The translations under genes and the position numbers were made by a program. Below the pieces are notes generated by a model. The model saw only the letters and a list, made by a program, of their open reading frames with translations. It searched no databases and was not told the origin of the DNA. 64,000 bases of DNA from Xenopus tropicalis (Eukaryota > Chordata > Amphibia > Anura > Pipidae). Each line of letters starts with the position of its first letter. Within the stretch, counting starts at the first letter, position 1. Location of the stretch: NCBI RefSeq assembly GCF_000004195.4, contig NC_030679.2:31361712-31425711 (forward strand), given 5' to 3'. This document shows, in pieces, positions 10,668 to 20,795 of this stretch.

Positions 10668-11600
10668 GGTGTGGAAGATGCTTTTGTTAGAGCTGTTAAC
10701 TTTCAAGATTTGGTGGCCTGGAGAAAATTTGCACTGATTCCCGGGTGATGGGTGCCCGAGGAAGAGAAGCCAAAATCGGGTAACTTGCGAAAAAATGGGG
10801 AGGGTTGAATACCTTGGGCTGAACTGCAGGCGGGCCGCAACTCAGGGTAAATACGCAGAAGTGGAACCTGCTTGGCACCCCTCCACCATTGTGCCCTAGG
10901 CACATACCTCTTCTGCCCAACCCAGGCTCCGGCCCTGCTTGACTGCTCTGTTTTGCTAGGTGGTAGGGAGTAAATGATAGTATTAACTGGGTCCCAACAC
11001 AGCAAACATCAGAAATAGACCCATATTTTTAAGTGCAATCAGTTTTTTTTTACACAGAGTCTTCCGAAGTACCTTAAATGTAAGTGGTTTTACATGGACT
11101 GACAGGAGAAATTGTGAGCCCTCTTGTCTCTTAACACTGCAGTTGGGTAGTTAAATGTGCAAAGTTTGTTCTGGTCACTTATAGCAACAAATGAGCAGGT
11201 AGCGTGTATCACCTGCTTAAAAGCAAACATTGTATTGGTTTCTGTGAGTTACTGCATGTGGGCAATCTTTGCACCTTGTATTACATATGGGTTCATCTTA
11301 AATGTATTTGTCTTTGTGTCATTTTTGTATTCTACTGTTGTATTATTTCCATCCATTCTTTTATTGTATTATTTAAATATACAGAGCAGTCGGGGCAGAT
11401 CCATTTACATGCAGTCACATGGGGGGGTGTAACCTTCACAGCTGCCTCTCCATCCCGCCGGGTCCCCCCTATAATAAATCAGTGTGAAGGGGCTGTATAA
11501 TTCGGTAGCGATATGTAGGTTTATGAAAATGATTATAACAATGATGAAACAGGTATATACTGTCGGTTTTCGACTTCCCACTTTTTTTTTTAGACCTGCG
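10668..11600. other. Intergenic
   Basis: No supported gene. A GC-richer block at 10690-10930 (ACTGCAGGCGGGCCGC and neighbours) has the feel of an interspersed repeat but I cannot assign it. The rest is AT-rich. Confidence 0.4.
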
Positions 11601-12010
11601 CCCTGTCGCCTCAATCTGCAATAACGCGCACGCTGCGCTGCCCCCCCCCCCCCATTTCAGGCGCCCGGCGTTTGGATCATTCCCTGTCGGATACCGTTTC
11701 TATGGCGATACATCACTACAGTACACATGAAAACGCAGAGGCTGAGTATAGAACTTCTGCCTCACAACCCACAACGTCACGCAAGGCGCCTGCGCGGTAG
11801 CACGTCACCGCACCCATCAGCCCAAACCGATACACAGTGCGCAGGAAGTGCCCGCCTTTCTGCCCCACGCATGCGTAGTTGGAAGGAAGGCAGTGGATTT
11901 GGCAGACTGACGAGCTGTGGGTGTGAGGAAAGAATAGGTCAATTCCCCTTTCGTCAAATATAGCTATATATTTATATTTAGCGCCTGTTTCCAGCGCCTT
12001 TCGCTCTCAC
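11601..12010 (+). promoter_or_regulatory. CpG-rich promoter region, probably of fam13b
   Basis: CpG density rises sharply against the AT-rich surroundings. Two CRE-like cores sit close together (ACGTCACG at about 11774 and ACGTCACC at about 11803). A GCGCCTGCGCGG and a ACGCATGCGT stretch resemble NRF1 sites, and a CAGGAAGTG block resembles an ETS site (all by eye). A run of 13 C at 11641-11653 precedes them, and an AT-rich TATAGCTATATATTTATATT block follows at about 11959. The region lies directly upstream of a good splice donor at 12131. Promoter function is inferred. Confidence 0.55.
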
Positions 12011-12130
12011 CTCGTTTTGTTTGCGTCGGAAGCGCAAAATCTGCAAGGCTTATTGTATTGTTTGAGAGGAGCCTGTGTCATATTTGCAGGTGGTACTGCC
12101 AGCATCTTTGGATTTAGGCTTCCTGAGCAA
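11980..12130 (+). other. fam13b: Probable fam13b non-coding exon 1
   Basis: The donor GAGCAA|GTAAGTAT at 12130/12131 is strong and lies just downstream of the CpG-rich promoter. No long ORF is present, fitting a 5' UTR exon. The exon start is a guess. Transcript data would be decisive. Confidence 0.45.
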
Positions 12131-12399
12131 GTAAGTATCTCTGCTAAATGTGTAAGCCCATAGTTATAAATGTTACTTTCTGCGGGCCTGTGTCTCTGGC
12201 TTTCAACAAATAGATTTAGATCTTAAAACAAATCTGAGTGCTTCAAATTTTGCATTTTTTAATAGATGTTTATATTTTGAGACTTCCTCATTAATCAGCA
12301 ATTGCCATATTGCTAAAATTCAACTGGTATTTGGCATTTGTGCCTGACCTAAGCCATTTGTTGGTTGCCAGGTTTTTTTGCTAGGCGGCAACGCTAATC

Positions 12400-12920
12400 A
12401 AAACATGGTAGTGCAGCAGCACATTGGCTCAGTGAGTAACACTTTTGTCTTGCAATCCTAAATCCCAGTCGGCAGTATTATTATTATTTATATAGCTCCA
12501 TCAATTTACGCAGCGCTTTACAGAATAGAGGGGTACAAAAGACAACAGTTAACATGTACATATAAACAATTCACAAAAAGGGTTTGCAGCTGCATTTGGA
12601 TGAGGATCAGAGGCACTAGGGGGAGGGCCCTGCTCACAAGAGCTTACATTCTAAAAGGGAGGGGCAGTATTTGTAAGGAGTTTGTATGTTCTCCCTGTGC
12701 CTGCATGGGTTTTCTCTGGGTGCTCCGGTTTTCACCCACATTCCAAAAACATGCTGGCAGGTTAATTGGCTTCTCAGTACATTGACCAAAGTCTGGGTGA
12801 TTGGGGCCTTTGTAACTTCGTTTGGCGAAGGGACTGATGTGAACGATGTATAATGTCTGTAAAGTGCTGCGGAAGTGTCAGCGCTATAAATAACTGGGTA
12901 GAAATAAATAAATACAACTA
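12400..12920 (+). repeat. SINE/L2-tail composite
   Basis: A tRNA-like head (TTGGCTCAGTGAGTAACAC at about 12425) and body sequence such as GGAGTTTGTATGTTCTCCC with GGGTGCTCCGGTTTTC (about 12675-12735) flank an inserted L2-like fragment (TTTACGCAGCGCTTTACAG near 12508). It ends in GCGCTATAAATAACTGGGTAGAAATAAATAAATA. Related copies: 16940-17100 (+), 40790-41065 (-), 48270-48520 (-). Confidence 0.65.
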
Positions 12921-13250
12921 TGAAGCCACACATGATAGGTGACAGAATTAAAGGGCACCTAAAACAAAAACAAAATTTGGTTCTCCCGCCAGAGGGGCCT
13001 GTACTCCAGGTATGGAAAACAAAACAGTTCTGTAAAAATGGCAGTCTGTTTAGTTCTGTGCCCTCGCACCTGGTATAAGGGGGGGGGTAATGCTTGGGGT
13101 CCGCTAGGAACTGATTAGAACACGTAGATGTATCAGAAGCAACAAATTAAATTATTTTTTTTATATTTTCATGCATGAGTGCATTTGGTGAAATTATATA
13201 TATTTATACATACAGCAGGGTTGTGTTGCTTCAAGTGAAAGTTCGCTTCC

Positions 13251-13928
13251 TTAAAGGGGACCTGTCACCCACACATAAAAAGCTGTATAAGTCCTTTAAC
13301 AATTAAACATGAAACCCAAAGCAGGTAATATATGATTGTCAGCTCAGATTTTTAATTACAATTACTTTAACTTTCCATTCAACTTTTTCAAGATATCACC
13401 TAGGAGGTGAATACATAAGATTTTGGGGTGATACAAAGTTTCCCTTAATAACAGTATACACAAAATGGTGCCTCCCTGCTGGCTGTGACTATAAATTCCA
13501 GGACTGAAGTGAAAGAAAATTAAATCGTTTATAGGACTCTGGCACACGGGGAGAATAGTCGCCCGTGACAAATCTCCCTGTTCGCTGGCGACTAATCTCC
13601 CCGAACTACCATCCCACCGACGAAAATGTAAGTCGCAGGTGGGATGGCGCACACTGCGCAGGCGATTTCGGCAAATCGCCTTGCGAGGCAACTTCGGCAA
13701 TTTGCCAAAATCGTCTGTGCAGTGTGCGCCATCCCACCGGCGACTTACGTTTTCGCCGGTGGGATGGTAGTTCGGGGAGATTAGTCGCCCGTAACAAGGG
13801 AGATTTGTCGCGGGCGACTAATCTTCCCGTGTGCCAGAGCCCATATAGTGTAAGTGAAGTTTATTTTGCTCAACAAACATGATAGAAAAGGATTTGGAAT
13901 TATTTTCTATGGTGACAGGCCCCCTTTA
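13251..13928. mobile_element. T2/Kolobok-type MITE (CCTGTCACC family) with nested insert
   Basis: The left end TTAAAGGGGACCTGTCACCC (TTAA at 13251-13254) is mirrored on the right by GGTGACAGGCCCCCTTT (to about 13928). The host MITE is interrupted by the foldback element at 13532-13843. Other copies of this family: 14405-15716 and 53755-54275. Confidence 0.75.
13532..13843. mobile_element. Harbinger-like foldback MITE (CTCTGGCACAC family)
   Basis: Inverted ends GGACTCTGGCACAC and GTGTGCCAGAGCCC are flanked by ATA on both sides. The body is a set of nested palindromes built from ATTAGTCGCCCG and CCATCCCACCGGCG, so the single strand would form a long multi-branched hairpin. Sister copies at 14591-14748 and 17508-17836 have clean TTA and TAA duplications, which fits PIF/Harbinger target preference. 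Confidence 0.75.
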
Positions 13929-13984
13929 TCTTTAAAGGGCAGGGCCCTTTTGTTTGTGTGAAAAAAAAAAGACGTGATGTAGTG

Positions 13985-14260
13985 ACTTTATTGCAATTTA
14001 AGGTGGCCATGCATTATACGATCTGCTTGTTTGGGGACCCTGCCAGACAAGTGGATCTTTCTCCCGATTTGCCAATGTGGTCCCCTATCTGACGGGGTAA
14101 CCTTGCAGACTTATTTTGCACAATGTATTTATATACCGAGTTGTATTTTTACTTCAATGATTAGTGATTTGACTTATGCTGGAAATAATGAAGTAAAGGT
14201 TGAAGTGCTAGACCTGCCTGATCTTAATCTACAATCGGGTATGACTAAAAAAACATAAGT
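13985..14260. repeat. Decayed GTGGCCATACAC-family MITE
   Basis: It starts AAGGTGGCCATGCATTATAC, like the intact elements at 22131-22414 and 54275-54645. The right end could not be identified. Confidence 0.4.
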
Positions 14261-14590
14261 AGTGTCATGATAGCATTTACAAAGAGGGAGTAGTACCATA
14301 GTGTTTTGCACCCAGGATGCATTTTTTACTTTTTTTTCAAAAAAATAGTTTAAGCTGTAGACAGTTATTGTTTCTAAACTGATTCAAACGTTATTTAAAA
14401 ATATTAAAAGGGACCTGTCACTCTAAGAAGTAATTAAATTTTTCAAGCAAAATAAACTGTATTTACACTATATAAATTATAGTAATCTTGTTTCCTTTAG
14501 TAGAATTCACAATCACAGCCAGAAGGCAGGGGCCATTTTGTGAACATAATTCTTAAAGGAACAGTAACACCAAAAAATGAAAGTTTATTA

Positions 14591-14748
14591 GGGCTCTGAC
14601 ACACTGGCCTCGAGAGGCATTTTCGGCGCTTTGCCGAAATCGCCTGCGCAGCATGTGCCATCCCACCGGCGACTTACATTTTCGCCGGTGGGATGGTAGT
14701 TCGGGGAGATTAGTCGCGGGCGACTAATTTCCCCGTGTGCCAGAGCCC
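14591..14748. mobile_element. Harbinger-like foldback MITE, short copy
   Basis: TTA duplication at 14588-14590 and 14749-14751. Ends are GGGCTCTGACACAC and GTGTGCCAGAGCCC. At 158 bp it is about half the length of the sister element at 17508-17836, having lost one arm. Confidence 0.8.
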
Positions 14749-15024
14749 TTAGAGTAGTTAATATATTTTGTACTGTTGCCTTTACTAGTAAAAGTTGTGT
14801 ATTTGCTTTAGAAACCCTGCTAAAGTTTATATAAACAAATCTGTGTAGCCATGGGGGCAGCCATTCAAACTGAAAAAAGGAGAAAAGGCACAGGTTACCT
14901 AGCAGATAACAGATAAACTGCATAGATTTCCATTGTAATTGACAGAGCTTATCTGTTACCTGCTTATGTATCCTGTGGCTTTTCTCCTTTCTCTGTGGCT
15001 ACACAGCAGGGTATTTATATAACC

Positions 15025-15332
15025 CAGTGATCCCCAACCAGTGGCCCTGGGGCAACATGTTGCTCCCCAACCCCTTGGATGTTGCTCTCAGTGCCCCCAA
15101 ACCAGGGAGTTATTTTTGAATTCCTGACTTCGTGGCAAATTTTGGTTGAATAAAAACAAGATTTACTACCAAATAAAGCCCCCTGTAAGCTGATAGTGTG
15201 CATAGAGGCTGCCTAATAGCCAATCACAGCCCTTATTTGGCACCTCCATGAACTTTTATGGTGCTTGTGTTGCTCTCCAAGTCTTTTTACATTTTACTGT
15301 GGCTCACGAGTAAGAAAGGTTGGGGATCCCTG
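15025..15332. mobile_element. hAT-like MITE (CAGTGATCCCCAAC family)
   Basis: Perfect 8-bp duplication ATATAACC (15017-15024 and 15333-15340). Ends are CAGTGATCCCCAACC and GGTTGGGGATCCCTG. Two further copies are present: 61320-61627, also with a perfect 8-bp duplication, and an inverted, end-damaged copy at about 59935-60219. Confidence 0.88.
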
Positions 15333-15744
15333 ATATAACCTTTAGCAGTGTTTTTGAAGCAAACGCAAAACTTTTACTAGTGCAGTGAAACAGTCCATTT
15401 AATTTCAATTGCTTTAATCCATTTTTACTTTTTATTGTTACTGTTCCTGTAAGGCAAGTTTTGCATCATCCCAAGCAAAGGCTATACAATTATAGACTGT
15501 AAGGAGTGCAGTGACATCTAGGAAGTGCTGAATGGAAAGTGAAAGTAATTGCCTCCCCCACCTCTATGCTTCAGGCATGTATGGTTGATAGCTGAGATGT
15601 TTAAATATCTTTATGACAGGTTTGGATGTTTTAATTAAAATCAGAATTTGGGTTTTATGTTTAATTTAAAAAATGACTTTTATTATATAGCTTTTTATGT
15701 CTGGGTGACAGGCCCTTGTTGATCAAATAGGGCATACAACCATT

Positions 15745-16045
15745 TAGGTCTACTTACCCCTTATCCAGAAACCCATTATCCAGAAATTTCCGAATTACAG
15801 AAAGGCCATCTCCCATAGACTCCATTGTAATCAAATAATTCATATTTTTTAAAATTATTTCCTTTTTCTCTGTAATAATAAAACAGTACCTTGTATTTGA
15901 TCCTAACTAAGATATAAGTATAATTGGAGCCAAAACAATCCTGTTGGGTTTAATTACTGTTTAAATATTTTTTTTTAGTAGACTTAAGGTAGGAGATCCT
16001 CATTACAGAAAGACCCCTTTATACGGAAAACCCCTCTCTTTTGCT
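15745..16045. repeat. Interspersed repeat, TTATCCAGAAA family
   Basis: Characteristic strings are ACCCATTATCCAGAAA, CCATCTCCCATAGACTCC, AATAATAAAACAGTACCTTG and GTAGACTTAAGGTA. The same block recurs at 16405-16660 (-), 30048-30352, 53196-53655 (-), 53660-54790 (-, split by two MITEs), 55556-55738 and 61984-62287. Superfamily not assigned. Confidence 0.8.
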
Positions 16046-16404
16046 CCATATGGGTTGCAGGAACAGGACACCATGCATCATGCTAATTGCTAGATTTAAT
16101 GGGAACTAACCAGTTAAGCTTGTATGGAGTAAGATGTACAGGTTTGTTGTTGACATAACTCTGTCACATTAAAGTCCTCAGCCTTACGTTGAAGTGAATA
16201 TACAGTGAGCTGCAGTACTTTTGGTGTGCAAGTGCTGATCTGGTGAGCTAACACTCACTGTGTTCATGAGGGACTATTAGTACTGCAGAGGGCTGCTGGC
16301 CTTGTGTATGTGCTTTACTGCAAAAACCTTACGCATTATCTGTGTTAGTGAAAAAGTATGATTTTTAGATAAGCAGTCTGCCTTGGCATACTTATACACA
16401 TATA

Positions 16405-16660
16405 CAGGTAAGGGACCTGTTATCCACAAAGCTCAGGACCTGGGTTTTTTCACATAAGTTTTTTCCATAATTTGGATCTCCATACTTTAACTCTACTAAA
16501 ATATCATTTAAACATTAATTAAACCCAATAGGATTGTTTTGCCTCCAATAATATTTCTTAGTTGGGGTCAAATACAAGGTATTGCCTTATTACAGGAAAA
16601 AAGGAAATGTTTTTTTTAAAATGCTTAAAATGGAATCTATGGGAGATTACCTTACCTGTA
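16405..16660 (-). repeat. TTATCCAGAAA-family repeat, inverted copy
   Basis: Opposite orientation to the copy 400 bp upstream: it runs from AAGGGACCTGTTATCC through ATTAAACCCAATAGGATTG to GGAATCTATGGGAGAT. Confidence 0.75.
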
Positions 16661-16739
16661 TAGTGAATAATGTACCATAATTCAAAATGTAAGGATATTA
16701 TAAATAAATGAGTAGCATCATGATTGGATAGAGCTTTTA

Positions 16740-16816
16740 TACAGGCTGAATCCTGCTAAAAAAGGCAGAATCTTGGCCAAATCCTGAGCCGAATCCTGGA
16801 TTTGGTGCATCCCTAC
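16740..16816. repeat. Fragment of GGTGCATCCCTA hAT-like MITE
   Basis: CCGAATCCTGGATTTGGTGC followed by ATCCCTA matches the end of the intact element at 43819-44031. Only one end remains. Confidence 0.6.
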
Positions 16817-16934
16817 TAATGACAAGCCTGAGAATCCATGATTTATTACCAAGGAGAATATTCGTTGATAATGTAAAGGTACCTTTAACACCTCTGGGAT
16901 ATACCAGTTCTAGTCACAATTTTTTTTTAGAGCC

Positions 16935-17100
16935 GGTAGCCCCAGTGCTTAAATGGTTAAAGAACTGCAGTGGCTCTGTGGATAGCAACTTTTGTCTTCC
17001 AGCACTAGGGTACTATGTTCAGTTCTAGCTGGGGCAGAATCTGCAAGCAGTTTGTATGTACTCCCTGTGTCTCCGGTTTTCTCTAACCTACCTGTATGTT
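16935..17100 (+). repeat. SINE copy
   Basis: The head GTGGCTCTGTGGATAGCAAC resembles a tRNA-like A-box region. It is followed by GCAAGCAGTTTGTATGTACTCCCTG as in the copy near 12660. It is not a functional tRNA gene. Confidence 0.6.
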
Positions 17101-17101
17101 T

Positions 17102-17507
17102 TTAAAGGGACAGTATACCCCTCATTTCAACCTAAGCTCAATGAATTGGGAATGTGCTGAACATACTTTTTGCCTATTGTTTTAATTAGGAAATATCTGT
17201 GATTTTTGTTATTTCTGGCACTAGTGAAGAGATTGAAACCAGTTTCAGTTAGCACTTCCTGTCACTTCCTGCTTCTGACATGCAGAGAAGGATCTGATTA
17301 ACCAGTCAACTGAGAAGCCCATTGATGATGAGCTAAATGCTGTTGTTTAGGGAGGGAGGGGAGGGGTTTGTTTGTTCAAAGGCGAATAAGAACCCTTGAA
17401 CAAATTGCCTTGTTTATAATGGGTGACAGTAAATAGGCAGAATACATTTTTAACATGTTCTATTACTTGTGCTTTTTGTAGCATAGGTGTTTGTACTTTC
17501 CCTTTAA
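17102..17507. mobile_element. T2/Kolobok-type MITE
   Basis: TTAA at 17102-17105 and 17504-17507. Left end TTAAAGGGACAGTATACCC; right end TTTGTACTTTCCCTTTAA. The right TTAA served as target for the adjoining Harbinger-like element. Confidence 0.8.
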
Positions 17508-17836
17508 GGGCTCTGGCACATGGGGAGATTAGTCGCCCGCGACAAAACTTCTTGTTCGCGGGCGACTAATCTCCCCGAGTTGTCATCACCTGCCATCCCA
17601 CCGGCGAAAATGTAAGTCGCCGGTGGGATGGCACACGCGGCGGCGCGATTTTTGGAAATCGCAGAAGTTGCCTCGTGAGGCTTTTTTTCGCCGATTTGCC
17701 AAAATCACTTGCGCAGCGTGTGCCATCCCACCGGCGACTTACATTGTCGCCGGTGGGATGGCAATTCGGGGAGATTAGTCGCCCGCGAACATGGAGATTT
17801 GTCGCGGGCGACTAATCTCCCCGTGTGCCAGAGCCC
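17508..17836. mobile_element. Harbinger-like foldback MITE, best copy
   Basis: TAA duplication at 17505-17507 and 17837-17839. Ends are GGGCTCTGGCACATGGGG and CCCCGTGTGCCAGAGCCC. Inside are four blocks of the ATTAGTCGCCCGCGA motif and four of CCATCCCACCGGCG in alternating orientation, a palindrome of palindromes. GC- and CpG-rich against an AT-rich background. Confidence 0.85.
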
Positions 17837-18499
17837 TAATTGGATCCTGATTAAAATGTACCCTTCTGTTTGTACGTGATAGGGACCTTAGATTGTAAGA
17901 TCCACTGGTGCAGGGATAGATGTGAATGCTGTATAATCTCTGTAAAGCACTGCATAAACGTGTCAGTGTTCTATAGATAAAGGATAATAATATTGTCTTT
18001 AATTGACTGGCTGCAAAAAGCAGATCTCTACACAGCAGTCATACCTCTAGGAAGAGCTACACAAGGAGTGGGTTGAAATTTGGTAGACTGCCAAAGGTCT
18101 GGAAAGCTAAAATTTCTGCAAATGGAGGAATCTTTGTTGAAAAGAACAGATATGAAATAAAATAATGTTATAACATTGGAAATGTTATTGAATGCAATTA
18201 AGGACCAAAGTAATACTACACAGGTGAATAAGTGTCGGTTTCTTGAAAAAAAGAACATTTCTGGGTAATTATAAAGCCTTGAACATTTGTGTATTGTACA
18301 CTAGCATAATATATATATATCTGTATAGATGAGATTGGAGCTGTATTGTTTTTTGCCTGTTTGATGTGAAATTTTGGGGTACTGTCTGTCTTTTTTTTTC
18401 AGTTTCAGAGCTATTTGTTTTTTTTAACTGCCAATATAATGAGTTGTCACAGCAGTGCCACCTGCTGGGCAGTCCCTTTAACTAAATTACCCTCAGAAG

Positions 18500-18616
18500 G
18501 AAAACTAAAAAGTGTTCTGATGTTGCTCAGGATAAAGACCAGAAGCCTCAGATGCCCTTTCCCATCTCCTTCCTGAGCAGAGCAACATCAGAACACTTCT
18601 CTGTTTTCCTTCTAAT
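18500..18616. repeat. Foldback repeat
   Basis: AAGTGTTCTGATGTTGCTCAGG and its mirror CTGAGCAGAGCAACATCAGA form arms of roughly 40-45 bp around a loop of about 30 bp. No clean target duplication. Confidence 0.55.
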
Positions 18617-18846
18617 GGTATATCTGTCTGACTGTACAGTTACAGGAACTGGTGACATTGTTGTAACAACATTCATTAGCAGTTAATGAAAACTTAAATA
18701 GCTATGAAAGTAAAAAAAAAAATGTAAATTCCAAAAGCAGCCTGGGCAATTTTACATTTATGTTTTAAGGTTTACTTATGCTTTGCATTGGTTTTATTTT
18801 AGCCATAACCATATATACATAAAATTTTTTTCTTTTATTTCTTTAG

Positions 18847-18913
18847 GTAATTTGAACCACTTGATGCTATATGGTTGCATCTTGTTCAGATTGTGGCCCT
18901 TTAGCAGTTAATG
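18847..18913 (+). other. fam13b: Probable fam13b non-coding exon 2
   Basis: A pyrimidine-rich acceptor (TTTCTTTAG|GTAATT) and a good donor (AATG|GTGAGT) bound 67 bases. An ATG inside opens a 15-codon upstream ORF ending within the exon (TTTAGCAGTTAA). Assignment to fam13b rests on strand, position and splice signals only. Confidence 0.4.
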
Positions 18914-19059
18914 GTGAGTGTTGCAGAGACCGTTAAGCTACTATAATTATTTAAATCATTACTTTGTGAGGGCTTCTTTCTGCTGCCTTTGTACAACATT
19001 CACAAATCTAACAGTTCACTTTAATAGAACAAACTTTGCCATAGATATATATATATAGT

Positions 19060-19140
19060 TATTATTATTAACATTTATTTATAAAGCGCCAACATATTCC
19101 GCAGCACTGTACATATAGTAAAGCGCTGTACACACAGTAC
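19060..19140 (-). repeat. L2/CR1 3'-tail fragment
   Basis: ATTTATAAAGCGCCAACATA followed by TTCCGCAGCACTGTACA is the reverse complement of the tail of the LINE at 6937-8424. Confidence 0.75.
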
Positions 19141-19270
19141 TGGCAGCAGACTTAACTCCTATTGGCTGTGTCTTCATTCTGACACTGCTTCCTGTGTCTG
19201 TGACAGAGTGCTGCAAATCTAACATAACGGTATGTGAGATTTGTGATAAGCTGAGTCTGTTTGCCTATGC

Positions 19271-19430
19271 CAGGGGTGCCCAAGTCGCGATCGACTTTGG
19301 GCCCCCCCCGCGTACGTACGCATACCCTATAAAAGCGCTGCACTTCCACATCTGCAGGCTTAGACGCGGTCCACCAGAAGTCCACAGGGGATCGACTGGT
19401 GGACCGCGATCAACGTTTTGGCCACCCCTG
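19271..19430. mobile_element. hAT-like MITE with perfect 8-bp TSD
   Basis: GCCTATGC is duplicated at 19263-19270 and 19431-19438. Ends are CAGGGGTGCCCAAG and TTTTGGCCACCCCTG. The 160-bp body is GC-rich and contains the inverted pair GCGATCGAC and GTGGACCGCGATC. Confidence 0.9.
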
Positions 19431-19699
19431 GCCTATGCCATTGCTAGGGAGAAATTAACCAATGGCCTTTTCATTTATGCAACTGGTTAGAGAGCAGAAG
19501 CAACCAATTCCTCCAATAGAAAAAAAAGTAAGGGCAAAGCCTGGACGTTATGATTCAAGCATATAGGTTCTTATAAGTTCTTAGTGTGTCAGGTTCAAAA
19601 TAGGCCATTTCCTGACACACTGGTGGTTTAAATGGATAGTGAAGGTGAGTAACCCCTTTAATGGCGTACTGAGGCATTCTTGAGGGGAAAAAAACTGAT

Positions 19700-20207
19700 T
19701 TAAAGGAGAATGCAAGTCAAACTTTAAAAAGCATACTGCCCAAAAGTCCTCCTATTGTTTAGTAAAAACGCCACACTTTTGGCTCACCTAATCAAATATT
19801 TACTCAGTCACACTTACTTCACATTTTCTAGAACAGGCAGCCATGTCTAATAAAGTATTCTCCCTTCCTTTCCCTCCTTGCTTCATACTGCACATGTGTT
19901 TCATTCCCTCCCCCCTCCCCTCTGCCAGATCCGCTTCTGATTGGCTGGTGGGCATGTGTAGCTCAGAACAGGAGGCAGGATCAAGTTACACACATGCTCA
20001 GAGAATAGGAAGGCTGCCGCTGGCAGCCTACAGGATGGGGAGAGAGATTTCAGTGATGTCACTGTAGTCTTCACACTGCTGTAGGCTGCCAGCACCATAT
20101 CTCAGAGAAGCAAGCAGGGATCTGGGAATTTAGATATGCAGTAAGTACTTAAAAAGAATGCCTTTAGACTTACTTTTAATTTATATTAACCTTTCAATGT
20201 CCTTTAA
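19700..20207. mobile_element. T2/Kolobok-type MITE
   Basis: TTAA at 19700-19703 and 20204-20207. Left end TTAAAGGAGAATGCAAGTC; right end CTTTCAATGTCCTTTAA. Inverted arms such as TCAGTGATGTCACTG lie within. Confidence 0.75.
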
Positions 20208-20489
20208 GTGAATCCACAGAAACAGACAAATGCAGTTTTTTTTGGAGCTCCTCTCCAGAGCCTACGTGTAAGCTATGCAAAACCTGTTTGAGGAAGATTG
20301 GCACATATATATTAATAGTCTAGTGCTACTCTTTTCAACCTAAGCTAGACATTATTGTATTTTTTGTTGGCATTGCTAAAGTCAGCTCAATCTACTTCAT
20401 TTGGTGGGGCACTGTCAGAGATCCTGAAATTATATCTATAATCCATGCCATAAGGCAAAATGGGGCTTCCTTAGGGTAAGGAACCATAG

Positions 20490-20795
20490 AATAGCAGTTC
20501 AGTTGCCCGTGATAGATCTCTGCTATTGTGGACGACTAACTGCTCTGAAATGACTTTCCACAGCAACAATAGGAGTCACCGGTGGAAAGCCCTTTGAAAC
20601 GATTTGCTTTCCAAAGTCGCGCAAAGGTGCCTGCAGGAGGAAACTTTGCACAGCTTCGGAATACCTAAGGGATGCAAAGGGCTTTCTACCGGCGACTCCT
20701 ATTGTTGCTGTTGGAAAGCAATTTTGGAGCAGTTAGTCGCCCGCAATAGCAGAGATCTATCCAGGCGACTGAACTGCTCCAAAATATTTTGTCTG
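20490..20795. mobile_element. Foldback MITE
   Basis: Mirrored segments include GCAACAATAGGAGTC with GACTCCTATTGTTGC, and CAGTTCAGTTGCC with GGCGACTGAACTG. The CACCGGTGGAAAG and CTTTCTACCGGCG motifs resemble the CTCTGGCACAC family in layout. Ends are degraded. Confidence 0.6.

Larger units (their letters stand above)
14553..15452. mobile_element. T2 MITE (AACAGTAACACC family) carrying two inserts
   Basis: The left end is TTAAAGGAACAGTAACACC (TTAA 14553-14556). The right end is TGTTACTGTTCCTGTAA (mutated TTAA at 15449-15452). The internal GCCATGGGGGCAGCCATTCA and its mirror mark it as the same family as 23688-24112. It is split by elements at 14591-14748 and 15025-15332. Confidence 0.75.
14405..15716. 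mobile_element. T2 MITE (CCTGTCACC family), outermost of a four-element nest
   Basis: The left end AAAAGGGACCTGTCAC (about 14405) and the right end GGGTGACAGGCCC (about 15716) belong together. The interior continues across the insert: left half to 14552, right half from 15453. The insert is a second T2 MITE, which itself carries a Harbinger-like and a hAT-like MITE. Confidence 0.7.

Noticed and set aside
12425..12445. Possible tRNA gene (A-box-like GGCTCAGTG)
   Set aside because: It is the head of a SINE repeated elsewhere in the window; no B box or cloverleaf.
13362..13882. Arg/Pro-rich ORFs on both strands
   Set aside because: They read through the GC-rich palindromic MITE; the same text recurs in other frames at 14588-14923.
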